A DNA stretch of 7,212 nt from an uncultured Alistipes sp. (GCA_947174295.1 CAMWIG010000107.1:1-7212); one strand, 5' to 3'. Shown: positions 1 to 6,878, numbered from the stretch's first letter. The notes: generated by a model not told the origin, from the sequence alone. Translations and numbers: made by a program.

Positions 1-2
1 CG

Positions 3-725
3 ACATCGCGCCGCATCGAACTCGAAATCAACAATATCAAATTCGTATTCAAGGGCGAAACGATGCTCGGACTGACGGCATCATACGGCACGCTGTCGGC
101 CGAAGACGCCGACATGTTCGCAATATTCGAAAATATCAACCTCTCGGGTACTATCGCGACCGTAAATCCGTTCATAGGTTACTTCTATCGCGACAACAAC
201 TGCATAGGAGTGCGATTCGGATATTCGCGCATAGGCGGTACGCTCGACCGTTTCGACGTGAACCTCGGCTCGCAGAACGACCTCGACATCGAAGTGCCGT
301 GGTTCGACATTTCGAGCAACAAGTACTCGTTCGGTCTGTTCCATCGCTCCTACGTTCCGCTCGACGAAAAGGGGCGCTTCGGACTCTTCGGCGAAATGGA
401 GATTTCGTGCTCGATGGGCGAAAACGCATTCGCCTACAAGTCAGGCGAGCGCAACAAATACACCGAATCGAAAAATTTCACGGTGCGCGCATGGCTCAAC
501 CCGGGACTGGCGGTGTATGCGTTCCCCAACGTCTGCGCGACGCTCTCGTTCGGACTCGGCGGATTCAAGTACACATCGATACGCCAATACGACGAAGCAG
601 GGAACGAAGTGGGCCGGCGTCAGCACTCCAAGATGAATTTCCGGCTCAACCTGGCGGACATTCACATAGGAATGACCATACATTTGTGGAACAAGAAAAA
701 AGACAGAACAATAGAGTCACGATGA
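3..725 (+). CDS. Outer-membrane beta-barrel protein, 5'-truncated by the window edge
   Basis: The frame is open from the first full codon at position 3 and ends at TGA 723-725, giving 240 visible residues. The ATG at 63 is probably internal: the 20 residues before it are in frame, look like another barrel strand, and no signal peptide is seen, so the true start lies upstream. The protein alternates short hydrophobic/aromatic strands with polar turns, for example around FIGYFYRDNN, VRFGYSRIGG, GRFGLFGEMEI, LSFGLGGFKY and the terminal IHIGMTIHLW. This is the pattern of an OmpW/OprF-like barrel and suggests an outer-membrane location. I cannot assign a specific family or ligand. The stop overlaps the start of the downstream lipoprotein gene (ATGA), suggesting translational coupling and a shared envelope role. 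The barrel assignment is inferred from strand pattern, not from a signature motif. Confidence 0.75.
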   Translation, partial: TSRRIELEINNIKFVFKGETMLGLTASYGTLSAEDADMFAIFENINLSGTIATVNPFIGYFYRDNNCIGVRFGYSRIGGTLDRFDVNLGSQNDLDIEVPWFDISSNKYSFGLFHRSYVPLDEKGRFGLFGEMEISCSMGENAFAYKSGERNKYTESKNFTVRAWLNPGLAVYAFPNVCATLSFGLGGFKYTSIRQYDEAGNEVGRRQHSKMNFRLNLADIHIGMTIHLWNKKKDRTIESR

Positions 726-2344
726 AACGACTGGCTACATACGCGGCGGCATTGCTCGCAACAGCACCGATGCACTCCTGCATCGAGAACGACATACCCT
801 ACCCCGTAGTCGAATGCCGCATAGAGAGCATTGCGGCCGAGGGTCTCGCAGGCGCACCTTCGATAGACTACAATCGCGGCAGGGTGACGCTTCCCCTGCT
901 CGAAACAACCGACATACGCAACGTAGAGATTACCGATGTCGAAATCACCGAAGATGCCGTGGCATCGCGTGAGCTGAAAGGCCGCTTCGACCTTCGCGCA
1001 CCGCTCTACGTCACACTGTCGCTCTATCAGGATTACCAGTGGAGCATCGAGGCCGAACAGACCATCGAGAGATACTTCACCGTAGAAGGGCAAATCGGCT
1101 CGGCCGAATGGAACATCGCCGACCGAACGGCTACGGTGTACGTAGGTTTCGAAGACCGTTCGGACATAACCATCACCTCGCTCAAACTCGGGCCCGAAGG
1201 AATCACGAGCATGTCGTGCACCGATATTCCCGACTTCAACGACTCGAATCTCACGCTTCTTCGCGACTTCACGGCACCGCGCCGCATCGACGTGACGTGC
1301 CACGGCCGCACCGAAACGTGGTACATAGCCGTGGAGTACACCGACGTGAAGGTCAACTTCACCGGCATCGACGGCTGGGCCCGTTCGGCATGGCTCTACG
1401 CCGAGGGACTCAGCGGCTCGGAGCTCGGGTTCCGCTATCGCCGCGCAGGCAGCGAAGAGTGGACGACGGCCGATCCGGCCTCGATAACGGTCGACGGCGG
1501 AGCCTTCCGGGCCCGCATACGCGGTCTGGAACCCGAAAGCGAATACGAAGCCGTGGCATACTCCGACGACGACATATCGGCCGTGGAGCGCTTCCGTACA
1601 GAAGCCGAACTGCCGCTTCCGAACTGCGGTTTCGAAGAGTGGAGCATGCCGGGTAAAATCGTATATCCCTATCTCTCCGAGCAGTCGGCATACTGGGACA
1701 GCGGCAACAAGGGCTCGTCGACTGTCAACGAGACCATTTGCGAGGGTTCGCCCGACATCCGCCCCGGAAGCGACGGCAAGACGTCGGCATATCTGTGTTC
1801 GAAATTCGCATCGGTAGTCGGCATCGGCAAGTTCGCTGCGGGAAACATCTTCGTCGGAACATACCACGAGACAGTGGGTACGAACGGCAAGGTCAACTTC
1901 GGCCGTCCGTTCGCATCGCGCCCCTCGGCACTGAGCGGCTGGGTGAAGTACACGCAGGGCAAAATCGACCGCATAGACCGTCAGCCCGACGGCATGACAC
2001 TCACCACCGACGACTTCGACCAAGGTTCCATCTACGTGGCCCTCGGAACGTGGACGGCGGCCGAGTACGGCGGAACCGACCAGTCGCCCGTGCAGGTGTT
2101 CACCAAGGAGCCGTCGACCTACTTCGACAAGAACGCAAAGGATGTGGTGGCCTACGGCGAGCTGATGCTCAACGAGACCGTCGGCGAGTGGCGCCGATTC
2201 ACCATCGAGCTCGACTACACGACAACGTCCGTCGTGCCCACGCATCTGATTATCGTATGCTCGGCCTCGCGCTGGGGCGATTACTTCACCGGGTCGACTC
2301 AGAGCCGCATGTGGCTCGACGATTTCGAGCTGGTGTGGGATTAG
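722..2344 (+). CDS. PCMD domain (putative carbohydrate metabolism) surface lipoprotein
   Basis: A 540-residue protein. The ATG at 722 is chosen because it starts a lipoprotein signal peptide (MKRLATYAAALLATAP then MHSC, with Cys20 as the lipidation site) and overlaps the upstream stop by four bases. Residues about 42-120 and 126-205 form two degenerate Ig-like repeats; the second ends DFTAPRRIDVTCHGRTETW, a pattern common in Bacteroidota surface lipoproteins. Residues about 210-295 resemble a fibronectin type III fold (GLEPESEYEAVAYS). Residues about 298-540 match the PCMD domain: NCGFEEW at its start, KVNFGRPFASRPSALSGWVKY at 390-410 and WLDDFELVW at the end. PCMD proteins are lipid-anchored, and the domain is thought to bind or process glycans, but no catalytic residue is evident and the substrate is unknown. 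The gene ends at TAG and is followed by a strong terminator. Domain recognition is from memory of the family. Confidence 0.87.
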   Translation: MKRLATYAAALLATAPMHSCIENDIPYPVVECRIESIAAEGLAGAPSIDYNRGRVTLPLLETTDIRNVEITDVEITEDAVASRELKGRFDLRAPLYVTLSLYQDYQWSIEAEQTIERYFTVEGQIGSAEWNIADRTATVYVGFEDRSDITITSLKLGPEGITSMSCTDIPDFNDSNLTLLRDFTAPRRIDVTCHGRTETWYIAVEYTDVKVNFTGIDGWARSAWLYAEGLSGSELGFRYRRAGSEEWTTADPASITVDGGAFRARIRGLEPESEYEAVAYSDDDISAVERFRTEAELPLPNCGFEEWSMPGKIVYPYLSEQSAYWDSGNKGSSTVNETICEGSPDIRPGSDGKTSAYLCSKFASVVGIGKFAAGNIFVGTYHETVGTNGKVNFGRPFASRPSALSGWVKYTQGKIDRIDRQPDGMTLTTDDFDQGSIYVALGTWTAAEYGGTDQSPVQVFTKEPSTYFDKNAKDVVAYGELMLNETVGEWRRFTIELDYTTTSVVPTHLIIVCSASRWGDYFTGSTQSRMWLDDFELVWD

Positions 2345-2369
2345 CTGCACGCCTAACCGCCGGACACGA

Positions 2370-2406
2370 ATATCCCCGCAGGTTTCAGCCTGCGGGGATA
2401 TCTTTT
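2370..2406 (+). terminator. Rho-independent terminator of the barrel/PCMD unit
   Basis: A perfect 13-bp stem (2370-2382 ATATCCCCGCAGG pairing with 2389-2401 CCTGCGGGGATAT) encloses the loop TTTCAG and is followed by CTTTTC. It lies 25 bases after the lipoprotein stop. The T-tract is short and is on the + strand side, so it best serves the left-hand genes, although the stem alone could slow polymerase from either direction. Confidence 0.85.
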
Positions 2407-2420
2407 CATAACGGTATCGG

Positions 2421-2449
2421 AAAGCGGCTGGCGTAGTCCGCCATGCCGC
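2421..2449 (-). terminator. Probable terminator of the asnS-rpoN-PAP2 unit
   Basis: Read on the minus strand, arms GCGGC-A-TGGCG and CGCCA-GCCGC form a 10-bp stem with a single bulged A (2444) and the loop GACTA. TTTCC follows. It begins 8 bases after the TGA of the PAP2-like gene, where a terminator for that operon is expected. The T-tract has only three bases, so termination may be weak or backed up by the neighbouring 2370-2401 hairpin. Confidence 0.55.
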
Positions 2450-2457
2450 AAATCGTA

Positions 2458-3081
2458 TCAAAGCATCAGAAGCGCGAAAGCCGCGACGGCAAAGCCGCCG
2501 AAGAACCCTGCGGCGATTTGTGTGCCGTCGTGCCTGCCGAGATAGAGACGGGCCGTACCGAGAACTCCGGCGGCGAGCAGCGCAGCTACGAGCCACGGCA
2601 CGAGATTGCCGATGCCCGCCACGGCGAGCACAATCAGTATGGCCGTGCAGCCGCCGAGAGCGGTCAGATGCAGGCTTATCTTCCAGACATGTGTGACAGC
2701 CAGGCAGAGTATCTCGCAGCATGCCGCGGCGAGCATGAACCGCCGCAGCAGCTCGGCCGAAGGTATGCGGCCTATGGTAACGGCGCAGAGGATGTAGCAC
2801 ATGGCGCCGATAGCGAGCGGCAGAATACGCTCCCGACGGTCGTCGACACGCAGCGACGACAGCCGCCCGAGCGACCTCAGCAGGCAGAGCGTCAGAAACG
2901 GAATGACGAGCGTATAGAGCGCCACGACCCACAATATGTAGAACTTGAATCGCGGCGTGTATGTCGCGAAGGCCGTGTCGGCGAACAACAGCACCGATAC
3001 GACATACATCGGCACGATAAAGGGGTGAAGCACGACCGAAACGGTGCGTGCGAGCAGGGTTGCAGTTTTGTTGTTATTCAT
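2458..3081 (-). CDS. PAP2-like polytopic inner-membrane protein
   Basis: A 207-residue, very hydrophobic protein with about six or seven predicted membrane spans (roughly residues 15-35, 47-69, 88-106, 114-131, 141-157, 160-176, 189-206). It resembles the PAP2 acid-phosphatase fold: RVDDRRERILPL (78-89) stands near motif C1, KISLH (134-138) near C2 (PSGH), and ARLYLGRHDGTQ (177-188) fits C3 (SR-x5-H-x3-D). The two histidines (138, 184) are kept, but the C3 aspartate is Gln188 and C2 lacks its glycine. PAP2 enzymes dephosphorylate lipid phosphates; whether this one does is uncertain. The ATG at 3081 lies 2 bases after the rpoN stop, so the two are almost certainly cotranscribed. An alternative TTG at 3087 would add two residues and overlap the rpoN stop; ATG is preferred. 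Confidence 0.8.
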   Translation of the reverse strand: MNNNKTATLLARTVSVVLHPFIVPMYVVSVLLFADTAFATYTPRFKFYILWVVALYTLVIPFLTLCLLRSLGRLSSLRVDDRRERILPLAIGAMCYILCAVTIGRIPSAELLRRFMLAAACCEILCLAVTHVWKISLHLTALGGCTAILIVLAVAGIGNLVPWLVAALLAAGVLGTARLYLGRHDGTQIAAGFFGGFAVAAFALLML

Positions 3082-3083
3082 TG

Positions 3084-4502
3084 TCAAATCTGTTTTCGCA
3101 GTCGTGCCACGGGAATGCCGAGCATCTCGCGGTACTTGGCTACGGTGCGGCGTGCGATGCGATAGCCCCTGGCGTTGAGCATGTCCATGAGCGTCTCGTC
3201 GGTCAGCGGACGGCGCTTGTCCTCCTCGTCGATGCAGCGTTGGAGCAGAGTCTTGATTTCATAGCTCGACACCTCCTCGCCCGACTCGGTCTGCATGGCC
3301 TCGGAGAAGAGCGATTTAAGGAGAATTATGCCGAAATGGGTCTGTACGTACTTGCTGTTCACCACACGCGAGATGGTCGACACGTCGAGTCCCGTGCGGT
3401 CGGCGATATCTTTGAGAATCATCGGACGCAGCTTGCCCTTGTCGCCGTCGCGGAAGTACTCGCGCTGGTAGTCGAGAATCTCCTGCATGGTGCGCATCAG
3501 CGTGTCGTGACGCTGCTTTATGGCCGATATGAACCACTTGGCCGAGTCGATTTTGCTCTTCACGAACTGCACGGCATCGCGGTTCTCCTCCTTCACGCGG
3601 CCGTCGGGCGACACCATGTCGCGCATCATGTCGACATAGCGGCGGTTGACCTTCACATCGGGAACATTGCAGGAGTTGAGCGACAGGTCGAACTGTCCGT
3701 CGCGGTAATCGAGCAGAAAATCGGGGATTATATACGGCGTCGTGTCAGTTCCGCCCTCGGCGTACATATTGCCCGGTTTGGGCGACAGACGGCGGATTTC
3801 GGCGATGGCATCGCGGAAATCGTCCTCCGACACTTGCAGACGGGCGATGAGTTTTTCGTAATGTTTCTTGACGAACTCGTCGAAATAGCTGCCTATGATG
3901 CGGCGGGCCAGACGGCGCGAACGCGTGGTCATCGGCAGCTGGTCGATTTGCAGACGCAGGCACTCCTGCAAGTTGCGGGCCCCGACACCCGAAGGTTCGA
4001 GGTCGTGTATCACCGACAACAGGCGTTCGAGCTCCTCGGAGGTGGTTTCGATGCCCTGCGTGAAAGCCAAATCGTCGGCCACCGACTCCAAATCGCGACG
4101 CAGATAACCGTCCTCGTCGATGCTGCCGACCAGATATACGGCCAGACGCATATCCCGCTCCGAAAGGCTGCGGTAACCGAGCTGCTCGACGAGGTACTCC
4201 TGCAACGACCTGCCGCCAGAGATGTAGACCGGGCGCAGCTTGTCGTCTTTGGAGTAGTTGTTCACGCGGCTCTTGTAGCTCGGAGTGTCGTCCTCGCGCA
4301 GATACTCCTCGACGGAGATCTGCTGCGGCTCCTCTTCGTCGTTCGACGCCGTATCCTCTTCGAGCACTATGTTCTCCTCAATCTCCTGCTTTATGCGCTG
4401 TTCGAGCTGAATCGTAGGCAGCTCCAACAGCTTTATCATCTGTATCTGCTGCGGAGAGAGAGTCTGTTGCAGTTTCTGAATCTGACGTTGTGAAATAGCC
4501 AT
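3084..4502 (-). CDS. rpoN: RNA polymerase sigma-54 factor RpoN
   Basis: A 472-residue alternative sigma factor, about the usual length. It directs RNA polymerase to -24/-12 promoters, which need an ATP-dependent enhancer-binding activator to open. Region I is the Gln/Leu-rich N-terminus (about 5-49, ending QEIEENIVLEE), followed by an acidic region II linker (about 48-75). The core-binding region includes LEPSGVGARNLQECL (168-182) and KWFISAIKQR (322-331). A helix-turn-helix lies at about 363-387 (DRTGLDVSTISRVVNSKYV). The diagnostic RpoN box ARRTVAKYRE is intact at 450-459. The gene starts at ATG with an A-rich leader (TATAAAAAAGTAACGTA). It lies between the SGNH hydrolase gene (122-base gap) and the PAP2-like gene (2-base gap). 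No activator gene is present in the window, and I saw no clear TAnnTTTG promoter directly upstream. Confidence 0.97.
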   Translation of the reverse strand: MAISQRQIQKLQQTLSPQQIQMIKLLELPTIQLEQRIKQEIEENIVLEEDTASNDEEEPQQISVEEYLREDDTPSYKSRVNNYSKDDKLRPVYISGGRSLQEYLVEQLGYRSLSERDMRLAVYLVGSIDEDGYLRRDLESVADDLAFTQGIETTSEELERLLSVIHDLEPSGVGARNLQECLRLQIDQLPMTTRSRRLARRIIGSYFDEFVKKHYEKLIARLQVSEDDFRDAIAEIRRLSPKPGNMYAEGGTDTTPYIIPDFLLDYRDGQFDLSLNSCNVPDVKVNRRYVDMMRDMVSPDGRVKEENRDAVQFVKSKIDSAKWFISAIKQRHDTLMRTMQEILDYQREYFRDGDKGKLRPMILKDIADRTGLDVSTISRVVNSKYVQTHFGIILLKSLFSEAMQTESGEEVSSYEIKTLLQRCIDEEDKRRPLTDETLMDMLNARGYRIARRTVAKYREMLGIPVARLRKQI

Positions 4503-4624
4503 TACGTTACTTTTTTATACGGTTCCACATTCGACAGGTCTCTTCAATCACAGGTCGTTAGCTATCGGCCGCGCGGCATGCTGCTCCGCAGCGGCACTCG
4601 CCGGCAGCAACCGGCAATCGCACC
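4503..4624. other. GC-rich spacer between the SGNH hydrolase and rpoN genes
   Basis: This 122-base gap holds no gene. On the minus strand it contains small GC-rich inverted repeats (GCCGG-TTGCTG-CCGGC and GCTGC-GGA-GCAGC) without a T-tract, so I do not call a terminator. The rpoN-proximal 25 bases turn AT-rich (GTATAAAAAAGTAACG). There is no convincing TTTG-N20-TAnnTTTG promoter. The spacer may permit read-through from asnS, or hold an rpoN promoter of a form I cannot recognise. Confidence 0.5.
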
Positions 4625-5392
4625 TCAACGGCCGCAAGTCTCTATCGCATCGACGATAGCCCGCGCCCAGCGTCGGGCGAGCTTCCGCGCTCCGATCTCG
4701 TTCGGATGAAGATAGAACACGCCGGCATTGCCGTTCTCCGGGATGCAAAGTCTGCGATGATTCCGGCGGAAGCTGTCGTAGCTGTCGAAATCGCCTGCGC
4801 AGACATCCCCGTTGCGCTCTGCGATGCCGAGCAGCACGTCGGCATATCCGGCCAGACGCTTCTGCCCCGCCACGAGATACATCGCTCCGTTGTAGGTGTT
4901 GGGCGTGTACCATATCGGACGTTGCAGGACGAACGACGCCCCGGGAGCCAACTCCCGCAGCCGTTCGATAATCGCAAGCATGTTTCGCTCGTAATCCTCG
5001 TTCGAAACCGGGGAACCGGTCGGCCCCGACGTCGCCGAATCATTCGTGCCCAGCATGATGGCGAACAACAGCGGTTCGCCCGGCTCGCTTTGCAGCTCGG
5101 CCACGGCACTCTCCACGAGTTTGAAACAGGAGCCCCGTTCCGGCAGAAAATCCACCGTCGTGGCACCCGAACGGCCGCAGTTGCGATACTCGACGCCGGC
5201 ACCGAGCATCCGGCTCACGTATCCGGCAGCGAATACCGGCGGAGCCGTCTTCGCCCGATCGGCATGTCCCGCACCGAAAGTGATGCTGTCGCCGATAAAT
5301 ACTATGCGGTATCTCTTCGCACCGCGCCGGTGCGCATCGGCCGCTCCCGCGGCCAGGCACACGAACAGAACAGCCAAAACGAGCCTTTTCAT
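4625..5392 (-). CDS. Exported SGNH/GDSL-family hydrolase (lipase/esterase-like)
   Basis: A 255-residue protein. The ATG at 5392 is preferred because it begins a clear signal peptide (MKRLVLAVLFVCLAAGAADA, likely cleaved after Ala20); an upstream in-frame start at 5428 would overlap asnS and bury the signal. SGNH blocks are visible: block I FIGDSITFG (32-40, nucleophile Ser36), block II NCGRSGATT (71-79, Gly in the oxyanion hole), block III MLGTND (113-118, Asn117) and block V FYLHPNEIGA (226-235, His229). Family members cleave acyl or acetyl esters, often on polysaccharides, outside the cytoplasm; the substrate here is unknown. The aspartate usually three residues before the block V His is Phe226. 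The gene lies 22 bases after the asnS stop, so it is probably cotranscribed with asnS, although no functional link to tRNA charging is apparent. Confidence 0.87.
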   Translation of the reverse strand: MKRLVLAVLFVCLAAGAADAHRRGAKRYRIVFIGDSITFGAGHADRAKTAPPVFAAGYVSRMLGAGVEYRNCGRSGATTVDFLPERGSCFKLVESAVAELQSEPGEPLLFAIMLGTNDSATSGPTGSPVSNEDYERNMLAIIERLRELAPGASFVLQRPIWYTPNTYNGAMYLVAGQKRLAGYADVLLGIAERNGDVCAGDFDSYDSFRRNHRRLCIPENGNAGVFYLHPNEIGARKLARRWARAIVDAIETCGR

Positions 5393-5414
5393 CTTCCCGT
5401 AGGTCTTTGCGGGG

Positions 5415-6290
5415 TTAGAACTCGGCATTCTTCGGCGTGCGCGGGAACGGCTGCACGTCGCGAATGTTGTTCAGACCCGTAACGAACATGAGCAGACGAT
5501 CGAAGCCCAGGCCGAAGCCCGAGTGGGGCGCCGAACCCCAGCGGCGGGTGTCGAGATACCACCACACGTCCTTCTCGCTCATGCCGAGCTCCTCGACCCT
5601 CGCACGAAGTTTGCCATAGTCGTTCTCGCGCTCCGAACCGCCGATAATCTCGCCGATTTTGGGGAACAATACGTCCATAGCGCGTACCGTGCGGCCGTCC
5701 TCGTTCTGCTTCATGTAGAACGCCTTGATGGCCTTCGGGTAGTTAATCAGAATGACCGGGCGTTTGAAGTGCTCCTCGACCAGATAGCGCTCGTGCTCCG
5801 ACTGCAAGTCGTCGCCCCACTCGCAGGGGAATTCGAACTTGCGGCCCGAGGCTTTGAGTATTTCGATGCCCTCGGTGTAGTCCAGACGCTTGAAGTCGTT
5901 GCCGACAACGAAGTTCAGGCGGTCGATGAGCTCCGGGTCCCACATCTTGTTCATGAACTCCAAATCCTCGCGGCAGTTCTCCAACGCATAGCGGATGAGG
6001 TATTTGAGGAAATCCTCGGCCAGCTCCATGTTGTCCTCCAACTCGTAGAACGCGGCTTCGGGCTCGATCATCCAGAACTCCGAAGCGTGGCGCACGGTGT
6101 TGGAGTTCTCGGCGCGGAACGTGGGGCCGAAGGTGTAGATGCGGCCGAGCGACAGAGCGCCCAGCTCGCCTTCGAGCTGGCCCGACACGGTCAGGCTGCA
6201 CTGCTTGCCGAAGAAGTCCTGCGCATAGTCGACCTTGCCCTCCTCGGTCTTGGGCACGTCGTTCATGTCGAGCGTCGTGACGGTGAACAT
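5415..6290 (-). CDS. asnS: AsnS C-terminal fragment: class II catalytic core
   Basis: 291 residues from the first Met after the damaged stretch, equal to residues 172-462 of the full enzyme. It carries class II motif 2 (GPTFRAE, full-length 226-232) and motif 3 (GFGLGFDRLLMF, 429-440), followed by NIRDVQPFPRTP near the C-terminus, the signature of the Asp/Asn synthetases. The Bacteroidota-type insert DVPKTEEGKVDYAQDFFGKQ is present. The core is well preserved, with no further frameshift or nonsense codon, which argues against long-term decay. Met172 lies just after motif 1 and is not a natural start, so this piece would not make a working enzyme by itself. Confidence 0.7.
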   Translation of the reverse strand: MFTVTTLDMNDVPKTEEGKVDYAQDFFGKQCSLTVSGQLEGELGALSLGRIYTFGPTFRAENSNTVRHASEFWMIEPEAAFYELEDNMELAEDFLKYLIRYALENCREDLEFMNKMWDPELIDRLNFVVGNDFKRLDYTEGIEILKASGRKFEFPCEWGDDLQSEHERYLVEEHFKRPVILINYPKAIKAFYMKQNEDGRTVRAMDVLFPKIGEIIGGSERENDYGKLRARVEELGMSEKDVWWYLDTRRWGSAPHSGFGLGFDRLLMFVTGLNNIRDVQPFPRTPKNAEF

Positions 6291-6365
6291 GGCGCCGGCG
6301 CACTCGAAGTCGGAAGAGGGGATGAGCGGCGTGTGGAATTAGTAGCACCATTGTTTGTGGACGTA

Positions 6366-6803
6366 CTAGTGGATGGCGTATTCCATGGCGTGGCGGATGC
6401 GGAGCACTGCGCCGAAAGTGTTGGTGCGCGGACGCAGGTAGGCGATTTCGCGCAGGAATTCCAGCGAGTGGCCCTTCTTTTGCAGAGGGTAGCTCTCGGG
6501 GTCGGCCGTGCCGTAGACCTCGATTTTCGAAGCCTGCACCTCGACACCCTGACCGGCGCCGAGCGACTTCACCAGACGACCGTCGACGCGCAGGCAGGCG
6601 CCCGTGGTGACCAGTTTCAGCTGCTCCTCGTCGGCCGTAGCCAAATCGACTACAATCTGTATGTTGCTCACGCACGAACCGTCGTTCATGGCGATGAACG
6701 CAACGTTCTTGTTACCGCGCTTGGTGCGCACCCATCCTTTGACCGTCACGTCGATGTCGGTTTCGGTCGACTTCAATAAATCTACGATTCTCAGAGTTTT
6801 CAT
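6366..6803 (-). CDS. asnS: AsnS N-terminal fragment: anticodon-binding OB-fold
   Basis: The first 145 residues of AsnS, up to the TAG. The ATG at 6803 begins MKTLRIVDLLKS. The OB-fold that recognises the tRNA anticodon occupies about residues 17-105 (VKGWVRTKRGNKNVAFIAMNDGS near 21-43, then IQIVVD). The linker to the catalytic core includes PLQKKGHSLEFLREIAYLRPRT and RIRHAMEYAIH, typical of class IIb synthetases. It is preceded by a 37-nt leader from the predicted start site and a strong Bacteroidota promoter. If the stop were real, this fragment alone would lack the whole active site. Confidence 0.7.
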   Translation of the reverse strand: MKTLRIVDLLKSTETDIDVTVKGWVRTKRGNKNVAFIAMNDGSCVSNIQIVVDLATADEEQLKLVTTGACLRVDGRLVKSLGAGQGVEVQASKIEVYGTADPESYPLQKKGHSLEFLREIAYLRPRTNTFGAVLRIRHAMEYAIH

Positions 6804-6846
6804 ATAATATGTTTTTTCTTTGTATTCTTACCGAAATTCAATCTTA

Positions 6847-6878
6847 CAAAGGTATAGATAAATTTGGGATTTATCAAA
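6847..6878 (-). promoter_or_regulatory. Bacteroidota-type promoter for asnS
   Basis: Read on the minus strand, a -33 element TTTG (6878-6875) is followed by a 20-base spacer and the -7 element TACCTTTG (6854-6847), matching the Bacteroidota consensus TTTG-N19-21-TAnnTTTG. Transcription would start near 6841, leaving a leader of about 37 bases before the asnS ATG. Confidence 0.8.
6857..6875. repeat. Short inverted repeat inside the promoter overlap
   Basis: GATAAAT (6857-6863), a TTGGG spacer and ATTTATC (6869-6875) form a 7-bp inverted repeat centred at 6866, between and touching both -33 elements. It is the size and placement of a possible operator for a dimeric regulator, but it is AT-rich and could arise by chance. 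Confidence 0.4.

Larger units (their letters stand above)
5415..6803 (-). pseudogene. asnS: Asparaginyl-tRNA synthetase gene interrupted by two in-frame stops
   Basis: The full reading frame (462 codons plus the TAA stop at 5415-5417) has the normal AsnS length, start and end. The enzyme charges tRNA-Asn with asparagine in the cytoplasm. The frame is unbroken by indels, but codon 146 is TAG (6366-6368) and codon 155 is TAA (6339-6341). Codons 146-170 hold many residues that do not fit the family: where AsnS normally reads about HKYF..x..GFFYFHTPLIT, this reads H-stop-YVHKQWCY-stop-FHTPLIP, and the usual SDxEGAGAMF is SDFECAGAMF. Sequence on both sides is well conserved. Because asnS is normally single-copy and essential, the most likely cause is a local sequencing or assembly error; a true pseudogene with another copy elsewhere is possible. 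The expected sequence is recalled from the family, not aligned. Confidence 0.85.

Noticed and set aside
299..721. A 141-codon upstream extension of the PCMD lipoprotein frame
   Set aside because: It overlaps the beta-barrel gene, and its translation is Arg-rich and unlike a protein; the ATG at 722 has a proper lipoprotein signal.
662..2932. A 756-codon minus-strand open frame lying opposite the PCMD lipoprotein and PAP2-like genes
   Set aside because: It spans two genes on opposite strands, its translation is Arg/His/Ala-rich with no domain or signal, and GC-rich codon usage commonly leaves the antisense frame free of stops.
3104..3109. A TGGCAC sequence on the minus strand just before the PAP2-like gene, resembling a sigma-54 -24 element
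   Set aside because: The -12 position is AA rather than GC, and the bases encode the conserved C-terminal end of RpoN. There is no evidence of an autoregulated sigma-54 promoter.
3048..4493. A 481-codon plus-strand open frame antisense to rpoN
   Set aside because: The rpoN frame is unambiguous with an intact RpoN box; the antisense product is a His/Leu/Val-rich composition artefact.
6339..6368. Stop-codon recoding or read-through as an explanation for TAG and TAA in asnS
   Set aside because: TAG ends the PCMD gene and TAA ends asnS itself, so both act as normal stops here, and the surrounding residues are also abnormal, which recoding would not explain.
6300..6368. Targeted hypermutation (diversity-generating retroelement) of asnS
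   Set aside because: Apparent changes are not restricted to adenines, and no template repeat or reverse transcriptase is present in the window.
5523..6779. A 418-codon plus-strand open frame antisense to asnS
   Set aside because: It is a shadow of asnS codon usage. Its continuity across the damaged asnS stretch is uninformative, as it has no recognisable domain.
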